Assembly: GCA_015066175.1 (NCBI GenBank)
Contig: SVOW01000013.1
Coordinates: 1-38,561, forward strand
Direction: 5' to 3'
Length of the DNA: 38,561 nt
Origin: Oscillospiraceae bacterium
Lineage (GTDB): Bacteria > Bacillota > Clostridia > Oscillospirales > Acutalibacteraceae
This document shows positions 23,101 to 33,000 of this stretch, piece by piece. How positions within the stretch are numbered: position 1 is the first letter of the stretch; every line of letters starts with the position of its first letter. The position numbers and the translations under genes are program-made. Under the pieces are notes generated by a model. It saw nothing but the letters and a program-made list of their open reading frames with translations. It did not search any database and was not told the origin of the DNA.

Positions 23101-26100
23101 TATGAGTGATTTTTCATCAAGAGACTGTTCAAGAATGAGTTTAAAAGCATCAACAAACTTCTGTATTTTTTTCTCTTTGTAAAGATCTGTGCAATATTCT
23201 ACCATCACAACAACATCGTCATTTCTCGGCATAATGTTGAATGTGAAATCACACTTTGCAGATGTAATGGGTATAGGAAGAAGTTCAGCTCTTTTATCAC
23301 CAAAAACAACATCTATCATCTGTTCGCTCTGATATGCAAACATAACATCAAATAACGGATTTCTTCCGCTTGTTTCAATACCAAGCTTTTTAACAAGCTC
23401 ACCAAAGGGATAATTCTGATTATCAATAGCGGAAATTGAATTTACTTTAACTTCATTAAGAAACTCAATAATATTCTTGTTTCCTTCAGGCTTGTTTCTG
23501 AGAGCAATGGTATTAACAAACATACCGATTGTGTTAAGGAAATGACTGCTTCTGCCGCTTACGGGCATACCTACTACAATGTCTTCATTCCCTGAAAACT
23601 TTGAGAGAAGAATATTAAAACAAGACATATAAAACACATAAGGTGTGATATTAAGTTCCTTGCATTTTGCTGTAATCCTATTATGTAAGTCAATATCAAT
23701 TACATCATAAACAGAACTACCGTTAAATGACTGCTTGTCTGTTCTTGCGATATCAGTAGGCAATTCAAGAAAAGGTATTTCGTCATCGAATACTGAAAGC
23801 CAATACTTTTCGCTTTCTTCAAGATTTACTTTCTGTACTGCAAATTCACCGTACTGAACAGCATTATCTCCAAGATCTCTGCCCATATAGAGTTCATTGA
23901 GTTCTTTGAAGAATATGGGCATAGTACCACCGTCAGAAATGATATGATGAATATCAATCATTACGGTGTTTTCGTAATATCCCACACGAAGTAACAGAGA
24001 TTTTTCCAAGTCAAATGGTCTGATAAATGATTTAACAGTATTTTCCAACTCAGCTCCACTTGTCATTGAGAGGCTGATTTTCTTAACTTTACACTCTGCA
24101 AAATCATCAATAACCTGCATAATATGACCGTTCTGATTTTCAAAGTGAGTTCTTAAACTTTCGTGCCTTTCAATAAGTTTGTTAATTGCAAATTGCAGTT
24201 TATCTACATCAAGACTTTCAACTTTAAATACATAAGGAATATTGTAAAGAGTTAAGTCTGCATTCATGCTCTGCGCAGTATATACACGCATCTGTGCAGG
24301 TGTAGCAGGAATAACATTATCGTACTCAACTTTTGCTGTTTCTGATTCTTTTTTTGTCAGTTCTTTTGCGAGTTCCTGAATTGTTTCACAATCAAAAATT
24401 GTTTTCACCTGAACTTCATAACCTCTTGATTCAAGCTGACTTGTAAGCTCAATCGCTTTAAGGCTGTCACCGCTGATATCAAAGAAATTATCAAGGGTGC
24501 TGACTTTCTCACCACCGAGTACAGCTTTAACACATTCAACAAGGACTTGTTCTTCTTCAGTTTCAGGTGCAACAAATTCAACTGTTGTTTCAATATTTTC
24601 AAGGTCAATTTCAGGCAGAGTCTTTCTACTGATTTTGCCACTTGAAGTAAGTGGTATTTCATCAAGATATGTGAAAATGTGCGGGAGCATATATTTAGGC
24701 AGTTTTTCACCGATAACAGCCTTAATTTCCTGTGCAGACTTTTCTTCGCCTGTGTAGAAAGCACAGATAAGCTGTCTGCCTTCGCTGTTCTTGCGGACAA
24801 CTACAACAGACATATTTATACCGTCAACACTTGAAATTGCATTTTCAATTTCACCAAGCTCAATACGAAGTCCACGGATTTTAACCTGGAAATCATTTCT
24901 GCCCACATAGGCAATATTACCGTCTTCACGCCAATATGCAAGGTCACCGGTTTTGTACATCTTGCCTTCACCAAAGGGGTTGTCAATGAACTTTTCTGCA
25001 GTGAGTTCAGGACGGTTGAGATATCCTGCTCCCACACAGTCACCGGCTATGCAAAGCTCACCTGTTACACCTATGGGTACAGGCTTCGTATATTTATCCA
25101 CAATGTAAATTTGTGTGTTTGCTATAGGTTTACCGATAGTGATATCTAAATCTTTGACTTCTGCATTTGTGCCCCATACAGTTGCTTCTGTCGGTCCGTA
25201 GATATTAAATATTTCAGCATCAGTTAATGATTGCAGTTCTTCAACAAGTGTTTCTTCTAAAGCTTCACCGCCAAGAATGATAACTTTAATCGTTTTAAGA
25301 TAATCGAGTTGTTCCTTATCAACGATAAGGGACTTCATTTTTGTTGGTGTTGTCTGTAAAACATCAGCAGGAGTAGATTTAATTAATTCATTAAGTTTAC
25401 TCTGTAGTTTTGCCTGTTCTTCGTTTGCAAGAACAATTTCCATACCATTCGCAAGAGGAAGCAGACTTTCCGTAACAAAGATATCAAAACCAACCGTTGT
25501 TACAGAAACAATGTTTTTGTAACTTTCTTTGATAATGCTATGCACTACGTTATTATTGTTATTATTTACATAGTTTGCTACATTACCATGTGTAAGAAGT
25601 GTTCCTTTAGGTTTACCTGTAGAACCTGATGTATAAATGCAATAGCAATTATCTTTACTGTAAACAACGGCATCTGGATTATTAACATTTGAATTATCAA
25701 GAAGTTCAAATATGTTTTTATCTGTTACACAGAGCTTTGCACCACTGTCGGATAGCATATATTCAATTCTGTCCTGCGGATAATCAGGGTCAATGGGCAT
25801 ATATGCCACACCGGATTTAAGAATACCTATCATTGTTGACAAAAGATAACTTCTTCTCGGAAGCATAAAGGCAACTATATCACCTCTACCGATACCCTTT
25901 TCAAGAAGTGAATGTGCAATTCTGTTTGCTTCTTCGTTAAGTTCTTTGTATGTAAGAGTTTTGTCGCAGGCAACAACAGCAACTTTGTCAGGATTCTTTT
26001 CAGCCTGTTCTTCAAAGAGCTGATGAACGCACTTGTCCCTTGGGTAGTCTACTGCTGTGCCATTGAAATCAAAAAGAAGTGTGTTCTTTTCCTCCTGTGA

Positions 26101-27336
26101 TAGAATATTTAATTCATAAAGCTTCTTACTGTCATCTTCAATAGCACTGAAAAGAAGATTGCAGATATGCTCGTGCATTTTCTCAATTTCGTGTTCTGTA
26201 AACTTTTCAATGAGATAATCATAATGAATACGGAAGATTCCTTCACTGTCACGGTCATCAATGTGAATCTGCAAACTTTCACTCTGTTCACCACTATGGT
26301 ACCATGTTGATTCACATTCACCGCCGGTTACAGATGCGTTCTGATAGCTAATCATTACATCGTAGAGTTTTTCACCAAATTTGTACCCTTCACGAATTGC
26401 AGAAAGCACATCACTGTAGTTATGCTTCTGATGACGGAATATTGAAAGAGCAGTACCTTTTACACTTGCAAGATTTTCTGCAAATGTTTTCTCGTTATCA
26501 AGTTCCATAAGCATTGGCGCTGTGTTAACAAACATTCCCATGGTGTTCTTCTCTTTAGCTCCGCTTCGATTCAAAACAGCCGTGCCGATGTAGAACTTTT
26601 CCACATTCATTTTTGTTCTGTTAATATAGGCAGCCAATGCCGCTGTAAATAACATAAAGGCTGAACTTTCATTTTCTCTAACATAATCTGTTATAACTTT
26701 TGTTTTCAACGAATCAATTACAAAAGATTTACGTTCAGCTTTTAAAGATTCAGTTGTTTTTTCGTTTATATATGTAACTTCATCACATTTTTTGAATTGT
26801 TCAAGAAAATATAATCTGTCTTTTTCGTATCTTTTGCTCTGAGCATAAGCGTCTTCACTTGGTATATAATCAAAATATGAATAACTTTCAATTTCATCAC
26901 CATTAAGTGCTGCATTAAACTGTGAACCTATAAGCGCAAGAGTCCAGGCGTCGCCTATAATGTGATGAAGTTTTGCAACAATACCATATTGTTCAGGTAA
27001 AACAACAACATTAATATCACAAAGATTACCATACATATCTAACGGCTTTTTTGCACATTTTTCTCCATAAGCGTCCAGTTCATCTTTATTTTCAAAATAA
27101 AGAACTTTCACATAACGCTCACTATATTCTATAGCTTCCTGATGTACATCACCGTCAGTTTCTTTTATTCTTATACGCAGAGCGTCGTTGAGCCTGTAAA
27201 GTTCATTTACGGCTCTTTTTAATTCGGATATATCCCTTTTACCATCAATAAGCATACTTCCGCATATAACAGAAATTGCTCCCCCGGCAAATTTTTCCAT
27301 ATCATAGATTAGTTTTTGTGGTTTAGAAAGTTTCAC
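20110..27336 (-). CDS. NRPS, C-A-T-C-A-T-reductase (second of two)
   Basis: A two-module, 2408-aa synthetase. Domains in rough residues: C1 1-425 with HHIIGDA (124-130) in place of HHxxxDG; A1 430-915 (TSGSTGKPKG near 566); T1 near 935-1000 (FFDISGDSL, Ser near 956); C2 1010-1430 (HHIISDGG near 1128); A2 1440-1920; T2 near 1935-2000 (FFDLGGDSL); and a C-terminal thioester reductase (GATGFLGIH near 2042, YIRSK near 2205). Reading pocket residues against GrsA gives DITQIGIVW for A1 and DACHMAGIG for A2, without a confident substrate. There is no thioesterase or epimerase. The ACP-ligase pair just upstream and the N-terminal C1 predict an N-acyl-dipeptide released as an aldehyde. The GTG at 27336, with GGAG 9 bases upstream, is preferred; a TTG at 27375 would add 13 residues without a ribosome site. 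Confidence 0.94.
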   Translation of the reverse strand: MKLSKPQKLIYDMEKFAGGAISVICGSMLIDGKRDISELKRAVNELYRLNDALRIRIKETDGDVHQEAIEYSERYVKVLYFENKDELDAYGEKCAKKPLDMYGNLCDINVVVLPEQYGIVAKLHHIIGDAWTLALIGSQFNAALNGDEIESYSYFDYIPSEDAYAQSKRYEKDRLYFLEQFKKCDEVTYINEKTTESLKAERKSFVIDSLKTKVITDYVRENESSAFMLFTAALAAYINRTKMNVEKFYIGTAVLNRSGAKEKNTMGMFVNTAPMLMELDNEKTFAENLASVKGTALSIFRHQKHNYSDVLSAIREGYKFGEKLYDVMISYQNASVTGGECESTWYHSGEQSESLQIHIDDRDSEGIFRIHYDYLIEKFTEHEIEKMHEHICNLLFSAIEDDSKKLYELNILSQEEKNTLLFDFNGTAVDYPRDKCVHQLFEEQAEKNPDKVAVVACDKTLTYKELNEEANRIAHSLLEKGIGRGDIVAFMLPRRSYLLSTMIGILKSGVAYMPIDPDYPQDRIEYMLSDSGAKLCVTDKNIFELLDNSNVNNPDAVVYSKDNCYCIYTSGSTGKPKGTLLTHGNVANYVNNNNNNVVHSIIKESYKNIVSVTTVGFDIFVTESLLPLANGMEIVLANEEQAKLQSKLNELIKSTPADVLQTTPTKMKSLIVDKEQLDYLKTIKVIILGGEALEETLVEELQSLTDAEIFNIYGPTEATVWGTNAEVKDLDITIGKPIANTQIYIVDKYTKPVPIGVTGELCIAGDCVGAGYLNRPELTAEKFIDNPFGEGKMYKTGDLAYWREDGNIAYVGRNDFQVKIRGLRIELGEIENAISSVDGINMSVVVVRKNSEGRQLICAFYTGEEKSAQEIKAVIGEKLPKYMLPHIFTYLDEIPLTSSGKISRKTLPEIDLENIETTVEFVAPETEEEQVLVECVKAVLGGEKVSTLDNFFDISGDSLKAIELTSQLESRGYEVQVKTIFDCETIQELAKELTKKESETAKVEYDNVIPATPAQMRVYTAQSMNADLTLYNIPYVFKVESLDVDKLQFAINKLIERHESLRTHFENQNGHIMQVIDDFAECKVKKISLSMTSGAELENTVKSFIRPFDLEKSLLLRVGYYENTVMIDIHHIISDGGTMPIFFKELNELYMGRDLGDNAVQYGEFAVQKVNLEESEKYWLSVFDDEIPFLELPTDIARTDKQSFNGSSVYDVIDIDLHNRITAKCKELNITPYVFYMSCFNILLSKFSGNEDIVVGMPVSGRSSHFLNTIGMFVNTIALRNKPEGNKNIIEFLNEVKVNSISAIDNQNYPFGELVKKLGIETSGRNPLFDVMFAYQSEQMIDVVFGDKRAELLPIPITSAKCDFTFNIMPRNDDVVVMVEYCTDLYKEKKIQKFVDAFKLILEQSLDEKSLIQDIEAMGKQEKQTLMFDFNDTSVDYPRDKCVHKLFEEQAENNPDKVAVVACDKTLTYNELNEEANRIAHSIIEKGIGRGDIVAFMLPRRSYLLSTMLGILKSGAAYMPIDPDYPQDRIEYMLEDSGAKLCITDKNIFELLDNSNVNNPDAVVYSKDNCYCIYTSGSTGKPKGTIIRHYNLINFCYNNNNNNNYQVTAFQEGTTVLSIFKSCFDAFGCDSILMLLNSKTIILSSEQEMFDADSLAEVIVEKSIDIIHATPSIIRTLCNSKKFLSALKYVRILMIAAENFSPELYKCLKENTSAKVFNGYGPSETTIGVSFGELNSTDIHIGKPIANTQIYIVDKYMKPVPIGVTGELCIAGDCVGAGYLNRPELTAEKFIDNPFSKGKMYKTGDLAYWREDGNIAYVGRNDFQVKIRGLRIELGEIENAISSVDGINMSVVVVRKNSEGRQLICAFYTGEEKSANEIKAVIGEKLPKYMLPHIFTHLDEMPLTSSGKTNRNALPKIDLENISNETEYIAPVTETEKLLCSIVSETLNIKRIGIEDDFFDLGGDSLKAIEFVSKAHVNGVYFTLQDVFDYPTVKSLCEFMTIKDKQHNTYNKADFAEIHKMLESNLDDDFVPEKSDMGDILVTGATGFLGIHIVSEYLESENGKVYCLVRGKDIEESISRFKKLLDYYFDGKYADLIGNRIVVFCGDVEKENLGLEMIPDVSMVINTAASVKHYGSYKYFYDINVGGAINSMNVANSANARFIQVSTLSVSGNSMVDIFGAIRSEESKTFSENDLYIEQQLDNVYIRSKFEAEYAILKEMLNGLKANIIRVGNLTNRASDFRFQPNYQSNAFLSRVKAVLEMGVFPEYLLDLYSEFSPIDDTAKAIIKIATHFNDIKTVFHVNSQKVVFLDKFIEYIKALGFDFNILNGESFANKLAELGDNENTRYIYEALINDMDENGNLVYDSNIHIENEHTLKYLEKLGFDWTEIGFEYIKGYIEYFRRIGYLK
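22525..22545 (-). repeat. AAT microsatellite coding for seven Asn (A2 of second NRPS)
   Basis: Seven ATT units on the plus strand (AAT codons on the gene strand) lie just after the A3 motif of the adenylation domain. The flanking residues are NFCY and YQVT. Confidence 0.95.
23521..23760 (-). repeat. Near-identical condensation-domain segment shared with 36522-36761
   Basis: About 240 bases of the C2 domain differ from the equivalent stretch of the first NRPS (36522-36761) at only a handful of positions. One run of over 100 bases is unbroken. The third homologous copy (33423-33662) differs far more often. This is a gene-conversion or recent-duplication tract. Confidence 0.7.
25549..25566 (-). 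repeat. AAT/AAC tract coding for six Asn (A1 of second NRPS)
   Basis: Six Asn codons, AAT and AAC mixed, lie between NYV and VVHS at the same place in the adenylation domain as the tracts at 22525, 35529 and 38523. It is one codon shorter than the others and interrupted by AAC. Confidence 0.92.
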
Positions 27337-27377
27337 AAAACCAACTCCATTGCAAATTTTTAACCTAAGTATCAATA

Positions 27378-27599
27378 TTATTGTTCTTCAATAAAAGAAA
27401 CTACATCAGCAATAGTTTTAAAATCTTTAATTGCTCTGTCGGGAATTTCAATATCAAATTCATCTTCAACTGAACATGCAAGCTGAATCAAATCGAAAGA
27501 TGTCATACCCAAATCATCTTTTATAACAGTCTCATTGTTAACTACAATACTGTTATCGCCTTTGTATTCTCTTATAATTTCAGTAATTTTTTCTAACAT
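27378..27599 (-). CDS. Acyl carrier protein of the NRPS operon
   Basis: A 73-aa free-standing carrier protein. The four-helix ACP pattern is clear, with the phosphopantetheine serine in DDLGMTSFDLIQL (S34) and the acidic helix EDEFDIEIPD following. It lies between the acyl ligase and the NRPS, so it most likely receives the activated fatty acid and offers it to the starter condensation domain. The ATG at 27599 is served by a GGGGTG site that overlaps the ligase stop codon (TGA at 27602-27604). A GTG two codons earlier is less well placed. It is distinct from a housekeeping AcpP by context. Confidence 0.92.
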   Translation of the reverse strand: MLEKITEIIREYKGDNSIVVNNETVIKDDLGMTSFDLIQLACSVEDEFDIEIPDRAIKDFKTIADVVSFIEEQ

Positions 27600-27601
27600 A
27601 A

Positions 27602-29191
27602 TCACACCCCATAATTTCTTTTAATTTTCTTTGTTGTGGTTTTAGGAAATTCTGTGTCCCTGAAAGTAATACCGGAAATCTGCTTGTACGATGGAAGTCC
27701 TTTGTTTAACTCATCTATTTTGTCTTTAATAATATTCTCTGCATTTGTAATATCTTCGTCAGGGAAAATTTCAGCAATAATAGAATCATTCTTACCGTAA
27801 GCTAACACTTCCTTAACCTCAGAAATGTTGTTCATTATCAAAGATTCAAGTTCTTCCGGTACAACGTTTTTGCCATTTGAAAGGATAATAAGGTTTTTCT
27901 TCCGGCCTGTTATGTAAAGAAGACCATCTTCGTCTATACTGCCTAAATCACCTGTTTTGAACCATTCACCGTCAAATGCTTCTGCAGTTGCTTCTTCATT
28001 TTTATAGTAACCCATAAACACTGTAGGCCCTTTAAGCTGAACTTCGCCGTCAACTATTCTTCCTTCAAGTTCAGGATGAATTGCACCAACACTTGCAGGA
28101 GCATAGTGTTCATTACGCATTGTTGCAACGATAGGTGAACACTCTGTAATACCGTAACCGTTAGTAACTTTAATACCTATATCTCTGAAACCTTTGATAT
28201 ATTTTTCGTCAATTGCAGAGCCGCCTGTTATGAGCATTTCAAGATTGCCACCAAATGCTTCAAAAACCTGTTTGAAAGCAACTCTTCTGATATCAATACC
28301 AACCTTCAGAAGAACATTGCTGATTTTTATCATTGTTTTGAACAGCTTTTCTTTGCCCTGATTTCTAACATTGCTCCATATTTTATCATATATGGCAACA
28401 AGAAGCATAGGAACTACGGATATATGTTTGGGCTGTGCATGTTTGATATCGTCAAAAGCACGTTTCAAGCTTGTGTTGATGTATACAGGATAACCTTTCA
28501 ACATTTGACACAAAACACATGCCATAAAACCGAAAGTATGATAAAAAGGAAGCAACGAAACTGTGCCTTCAGGCACAAACAAATTTTTGGAGCTCACAAT
28601 CATATCTTTAGCTAAATTTTTATGATTTAGCATAACACCTTTTGGTTCAGCCGTAGTACCCGATGTAAACACGATTGCACACAGTTTTTCTTTATCAATA
28701 ACAGTGTCAATAAAACTTGTTTCACATTTTTCGAGCAGTTCTTTTCCTTCTACAAGCAAATCAGCAAACTCTTTCATATTTATGCTTTCAACACCACTGA
28801 ATTCCGCAACATCTTTATATGTGTTAGCGTGAATAAAAAGAGTTGTATCACTTTTATCAAGTTGAAACTTAACATCTTCAGCAGTTGCTTCTTTATCAAT
28901 TGGCACTACAACATTGCCACCGTTGACTATAGCAAAATAGGAAACAATCCATTCGTAGCTGTTTTCCCCCATAACAGCAATATGAGCATTATTGAAACCT
29001 TTGCTGTGAAGATATGTTCCGAAAGCATTGATATCCGATTGAAGCTGTTTGAAAGAAATTTTGACTTCTGTTCCTTTTTTCTTGTACCAAAATGCTGTTT
29101 TATCACCAAAGATTTCGGCACAATATTTTATTAAATCTTTTAAATCAGTTGGTTCACCAACCGAATAATAAGGATATCTTTTGTTGGTCAT
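27602..29191 (-). CDS. Fatty acyl-AMP/CoA ligase (lipo-initiation)
   Basis: A 529-aa member of the ANL superfamily that activates a carboxylic acid with ATP. It shows the P-loop-like IVFTSGTTAEPKGVML (about 173-188), LLPFYHTFGF, the A5-type NGYGITECSP (about 342-351), WFKTGDLGSIDEDG (about 405-418), GRKKNLIILSNGKNV (about 424-438), and a C-terminal catalytic Lys region (FPKTTTKKIKR). It resembles long-chain acyl ligases rather than amino-acid adenylation domains. Next to a free ACP and a starter C domain it should load a fatty acid that caps the peptide. The ATG at 29191 lies behind GAGGGTGAT, 6 bases after the membrane-protein gene. Chain-length preference is unknown. Confidence 0.92.
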   Translation of the reverse strand: MTNKRYPYYSVGEPTDLKDLIKYCAEIFGDKTAFWYKKKGTEVKISFKQLQSDINAFGTYLHSKGFNNAHIAVMGENSYEWIVSYFAIVNGGNVVVPIDKEATAEDVKFQLDKSDTTLFIHANTYKDVAEFSGVESINMKEFADLLVEGKELLEKCETSFIDTVIDKEKLCAIVFTSGTTAEPKGVMLNHKNLAKDMIVSSKNLFVPEGTVSLLPFYHTFGFMACVLCQMLKGYPVYINTSLKRAFDDIKHAQPKHISVVPMLLVAIYDKIWSNVRNQGKEKLFKTMIKISNVLLKVGIDIRRVAFKQVFEAFGGNLEMLITGGSAIDEKYIKGFRDIGIKVTNGYGITECSPIVATMRNEHYAPASVGAIHPELEGRIVDGEVQLKGPTVFMGYYKNEEATAEAFDGEWFKTGDLGSIDEDGLLYITGRKKNLIILSNGKNVVPEELESLIMNNISEVKEVLAYGKNDSIIAEIFPDEDITNAENIIKDKIDELNKGLPSYKQISGITFRDTEFPKTTTKKIKRNYGV

Positions 29192-29197
29192 TCATTA

Positions 29198-30000
29198 TCA
29201 CCCTCTGTTAGTTTTGTCATTTTTGTTTTCTTCTTCCAAAATTGCATTATATGTACCTAACAATATTAATAAAAAGTTCCTCATAGTTCTTTTTGCACGA
29301 GACTTAAATACGAATCCGATTCCTAAAAACACAACTATCATAATAATCTTGTCCATACATTGCTCGCATCCATGAGTTGTGAACCCAAGATTACTACATA
29401 TATTTATAAACATTTCAATATTAAAAGCTAAAGTACCCAATGCACAGATTGCCAATAAAAAGAAACAAGACATTAGTGTTTTAGACATACTAAAAAGAGC
29501 ACGAAGTTTTTCAACTTTTTTATCCCTTCCTTTTATTGACACATAATATTGGCTTAATGAAAATATATAACCATTGTAATACTTGTTATTATACCAGTCG
29601 CCATTTGTATCCATCTCTATTTTTTCGAGCAATTCTTTTGCGGAATCTCTATATTTCGAAAGTACAACTGGATTTTCAAAAACACAATTCGAAGTTTCTT
29701 TATCAAAATTTCGTATTTTTTCTCCAGTTAGAATACTCCTATGCATTCCTTTATAAATGTTTGTCCAGTATTTATCAACCGCTGAACCTAACTCTTGTAG
29801 CAACATGCCTGCTATGTATATCAGCAAAACAATACCTAAACCTTTTTGAAAACTTAAATCATTCCATAAGAATTGACATAATTTTTCATTAAGTAAAGAT
29901 ACTCCACAAACGAACGTTGCACCATATATCAAAACATTAAAAAATCATAGAGTCCCAACTGTTCTGAAAAACTTGTAGTATCAAAAGTAATGTTTTTCAT
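29198..30000 (-). pseudogene. Four-TM membrane protein split by a one-base frameshift
   Basis: The ATG at 30000, with a GAGG site 8 bases upstream, opens a frame that begins MKNITFDTTSFSEQLG and stops after about 23 codons. The long downstream frame (244 codons from a TTG at 29932) has no ribosome site. The frames meet at a run of six T on the gene strand (29939-29944). A seventh T would join them into one protein of about 267 aa, with LYDF reading on into FNVLIYGATF. The joined protein has about four membrane segments and a central polar part, and no recognised family. It lies 5 bases after the first NRPS and 6 before the ligase. It could be a true mutation, a phase-variable tract or a sequencing error. 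A transport or self-protection role is only a guess. Confidence 0.7.
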
Positions 30001-30005
30001 TTTGT

Positions 30006-33000
30006 CTACCTCAAATATTCAATCTTTTTAAAATAATTAACATATTTACATAAATAGTCAAATCCGATATCTGCCCATTCAAATCCGAGCATTCTTAAAT
30101 ATTCAACAGTAAAGTCATTTTCAATACGAATATTGCTGTCATAGTTAAGTTGGTCATTTTCATCCATATCATTGATAAAGGTTTCAAAGATATGTTCCAT
30201 ACCAGCCTGTTTTGTTGTTTCTCTTAAAGCGTTTGTAAATGTAACACCGTCAACAATATTAACTCGCATTTCAAGATTGTTAAATATCTCAAATAATTTA
30301 TCAAAATGTACAACTTTTGTACTGTTGATATGGAATACGGTTTTGTCAGAATTGAAATGACGGGCAATTGTCATTACCGCACTTGCTGCCTCATCAATAG
30401 GTGTAAATTCTGAATACATTGTATCCTTTATCAGATAATCAGGAAACACACCAAGTTCCAGAATGCTTTTTACTCTCTGAAGAAATGCATTACTTTCATG
30501 ATTTTTTTGGAACTGACCATCACTTAAACGATTAGTGAGATTACCCATTCTCATAATATTGGCATCAAGCCCGTCCACAATTGCATCAAGCACAGCTTTT
30601 TCCGCTTCAAATTTACTTCTGCCATATACATTATCGAGAGGTTGTTCAATATACAAACTACTCTCATAAAAATGTTTTTCTTCTTTGCTGACATAACCAT
30701 CAAAAGAATCAGCAAAACTGTTGCCTGAAACACTCAAAGTTGATGTGTGTATTAACTTTGCATCTGCTAATTTACAAAAATCAATAAGTCTCTTTGTTGT
30801 TTCGACATTAGCTTCATAAAAATACTTATATGAACCGTAGTGTTTAACACTTGCCGCACAGTTTATAACTGTATCAATCTTACCTGTTAGTTCATTATAT
30901 TCAGCATCACTAAGTCCAAACTTGTCCTTTTGCAAGTCTGAACAAACAACAATGATTCTGTTGGTATTATTGTACTTATCGCCGAAATATAATTTCAGCA
31001 AGTCGTTAAACCGTCGTTCGCTATCTTCCTGATTCTTACCTCTTACAAGACAATATGCTATGCCATTATCGTTGTCAAGGTAATCAGCAAGAATATGGAT
31101 ACCAAGATAACCTGTAGCACCGGCAAGAAGAATATTGCCTACATCTGTTTTCTGAGGTGCAGAAATATAGTCAACCTTGTTTTTCTCTAAAACCTTATTA
31201 ACCTCTGCAAAGTCAATATCGGCAAAAGAAACAACCTGTTTATCTCCATTTTCAATACATTCGTAAAGTGCTTTTATATTGGGATAGTCAAATACGTTCT
31301 GAAGATTAAAATATATACCTTCATTATGAGCTTTTGAAACAAATTCAATTGCTTTGAGTGAGTCTCCCCCTAAATCAAAGAAATCGTCCGTAATACCAAC
31401 AGGAGTAGTATTTAGTACAGATTCAACCAACTTGCAAAGCTCTTTTTGCATATATGTTTCAGGTGCGACATATTCAACTGTTGATTCAATATTTTCAAGG
31501 TTAATTTCAGGTAAAGTATTTCTATTTATCTTACCGCTTGATGTAAGAGGCATTTCATCAAGGTGAGTGAAAATATGCGGAAGCATATACTTGGGCAGTT
31601 TTTCACCGATAACAGCTTTGATTTCCTGAGTCGATTTTTCTTCACCTGTGTAGAAAGCACAGATAAGCTGTCTGCCTTCGCTGTTTTTACGGACAACTAC
31701 AACAGACATATTTATTCCGTCAACACTTGAAATTGCATTTTCAATTTCACCAAGCTCAATACGAAGACCACGGATTTTAACCTGAAAATCGTTTCTACCG
31801 ACATAGGCAATATTTCCGTCTTCACGCCAATAGGCAAGGTCACCTGTTTTGTACATCTTACCTTTGCTAAATGGATTATCAATGAACTTCTCTGCAGTAA
31901 GTTCAGGTCGGTTAAGATATCCTGCACCAACACAGTCACCGGCAATACAAAGTTCACCTGTTACACCGACAGGCACAGGCTTCATATATTTGTCTACAAT
32001 ATAAATTTGAGTGTTTGCTATGGGTTTACCAATGGTGATTTCCTTGTCGTTTTTAAGTTCATCTACCATTACACAAACAGTTGTTTCAGTTGGTCCATAA
32101 ATGTTATATACGCGACTATTGGGCGATTTGTTTTTTATCAGTTCAAGAAGGTGTTCTGAAAAAACTTCTCCACCAATTACAAAGCTCTTGATTTTAGAAA
32201 GATATTTTTTATCATTGCTACTTTCAATATAGTTTTCAATTTTTGTTGGAGTTGAGAAAAACATGTTGCTATCAGAATGCTCAAAAAGTCTTTCAAATAA
32301 AATCTGATTATATATCTCGTCTTCGTTTGCTAAAACAAGTTGTTTACCTTGTGCAATAGATAAAACTGAATCCATTTGAAATGCATCAAATGTTACAATA
32401 GTTGCTGATACAACAGTATTAATGTCTTGCCAAAATTTTGAATTAGCTGTAATGAAATTCATCATGCCTCCATGTTTCAACAAAGACATTTTGGGTTTAC
32501 CTGTAGAACCAGATGTATGCAAAGCACAAAAAATATCATTGCTATCTACCAATACACTTGAATTTATAGTTTTTGTGTTTGCCAACAGACCTGCAATATT
32601 ACTTTCATCAACACAATACTTAGCATTACTTTCGGTCAACATATATTCAATTCTATCCCGAGGATAATCTGGGTCGATTGGCATATATGCTGCACCGGAT
32701 TTAAGAATACCTATCATTGTTGACAAAAGATAACTTCTTCTCGGAAGCATAAAAGCAACAATGTCACCTCTACCGATACCCTTTTCAAGAAGTGAATGTG
32801 CTATTCTGTTGGCTTCTTCGTTAAGTTCATTGTATGTAAGTGTTTTATCACATGCAACAACTGCAACTTTGTCAGGATTCTTTTCGGCTTGTTCTTCAAA
32901 GAGCTGATGAACGCACTTATCCCTTGAGTATTCAACTGCTGTATCATTGAAAACAAACATTAGTGTTTGTTTTTCTTGTTTGCCCATAGCCTCAATATCT

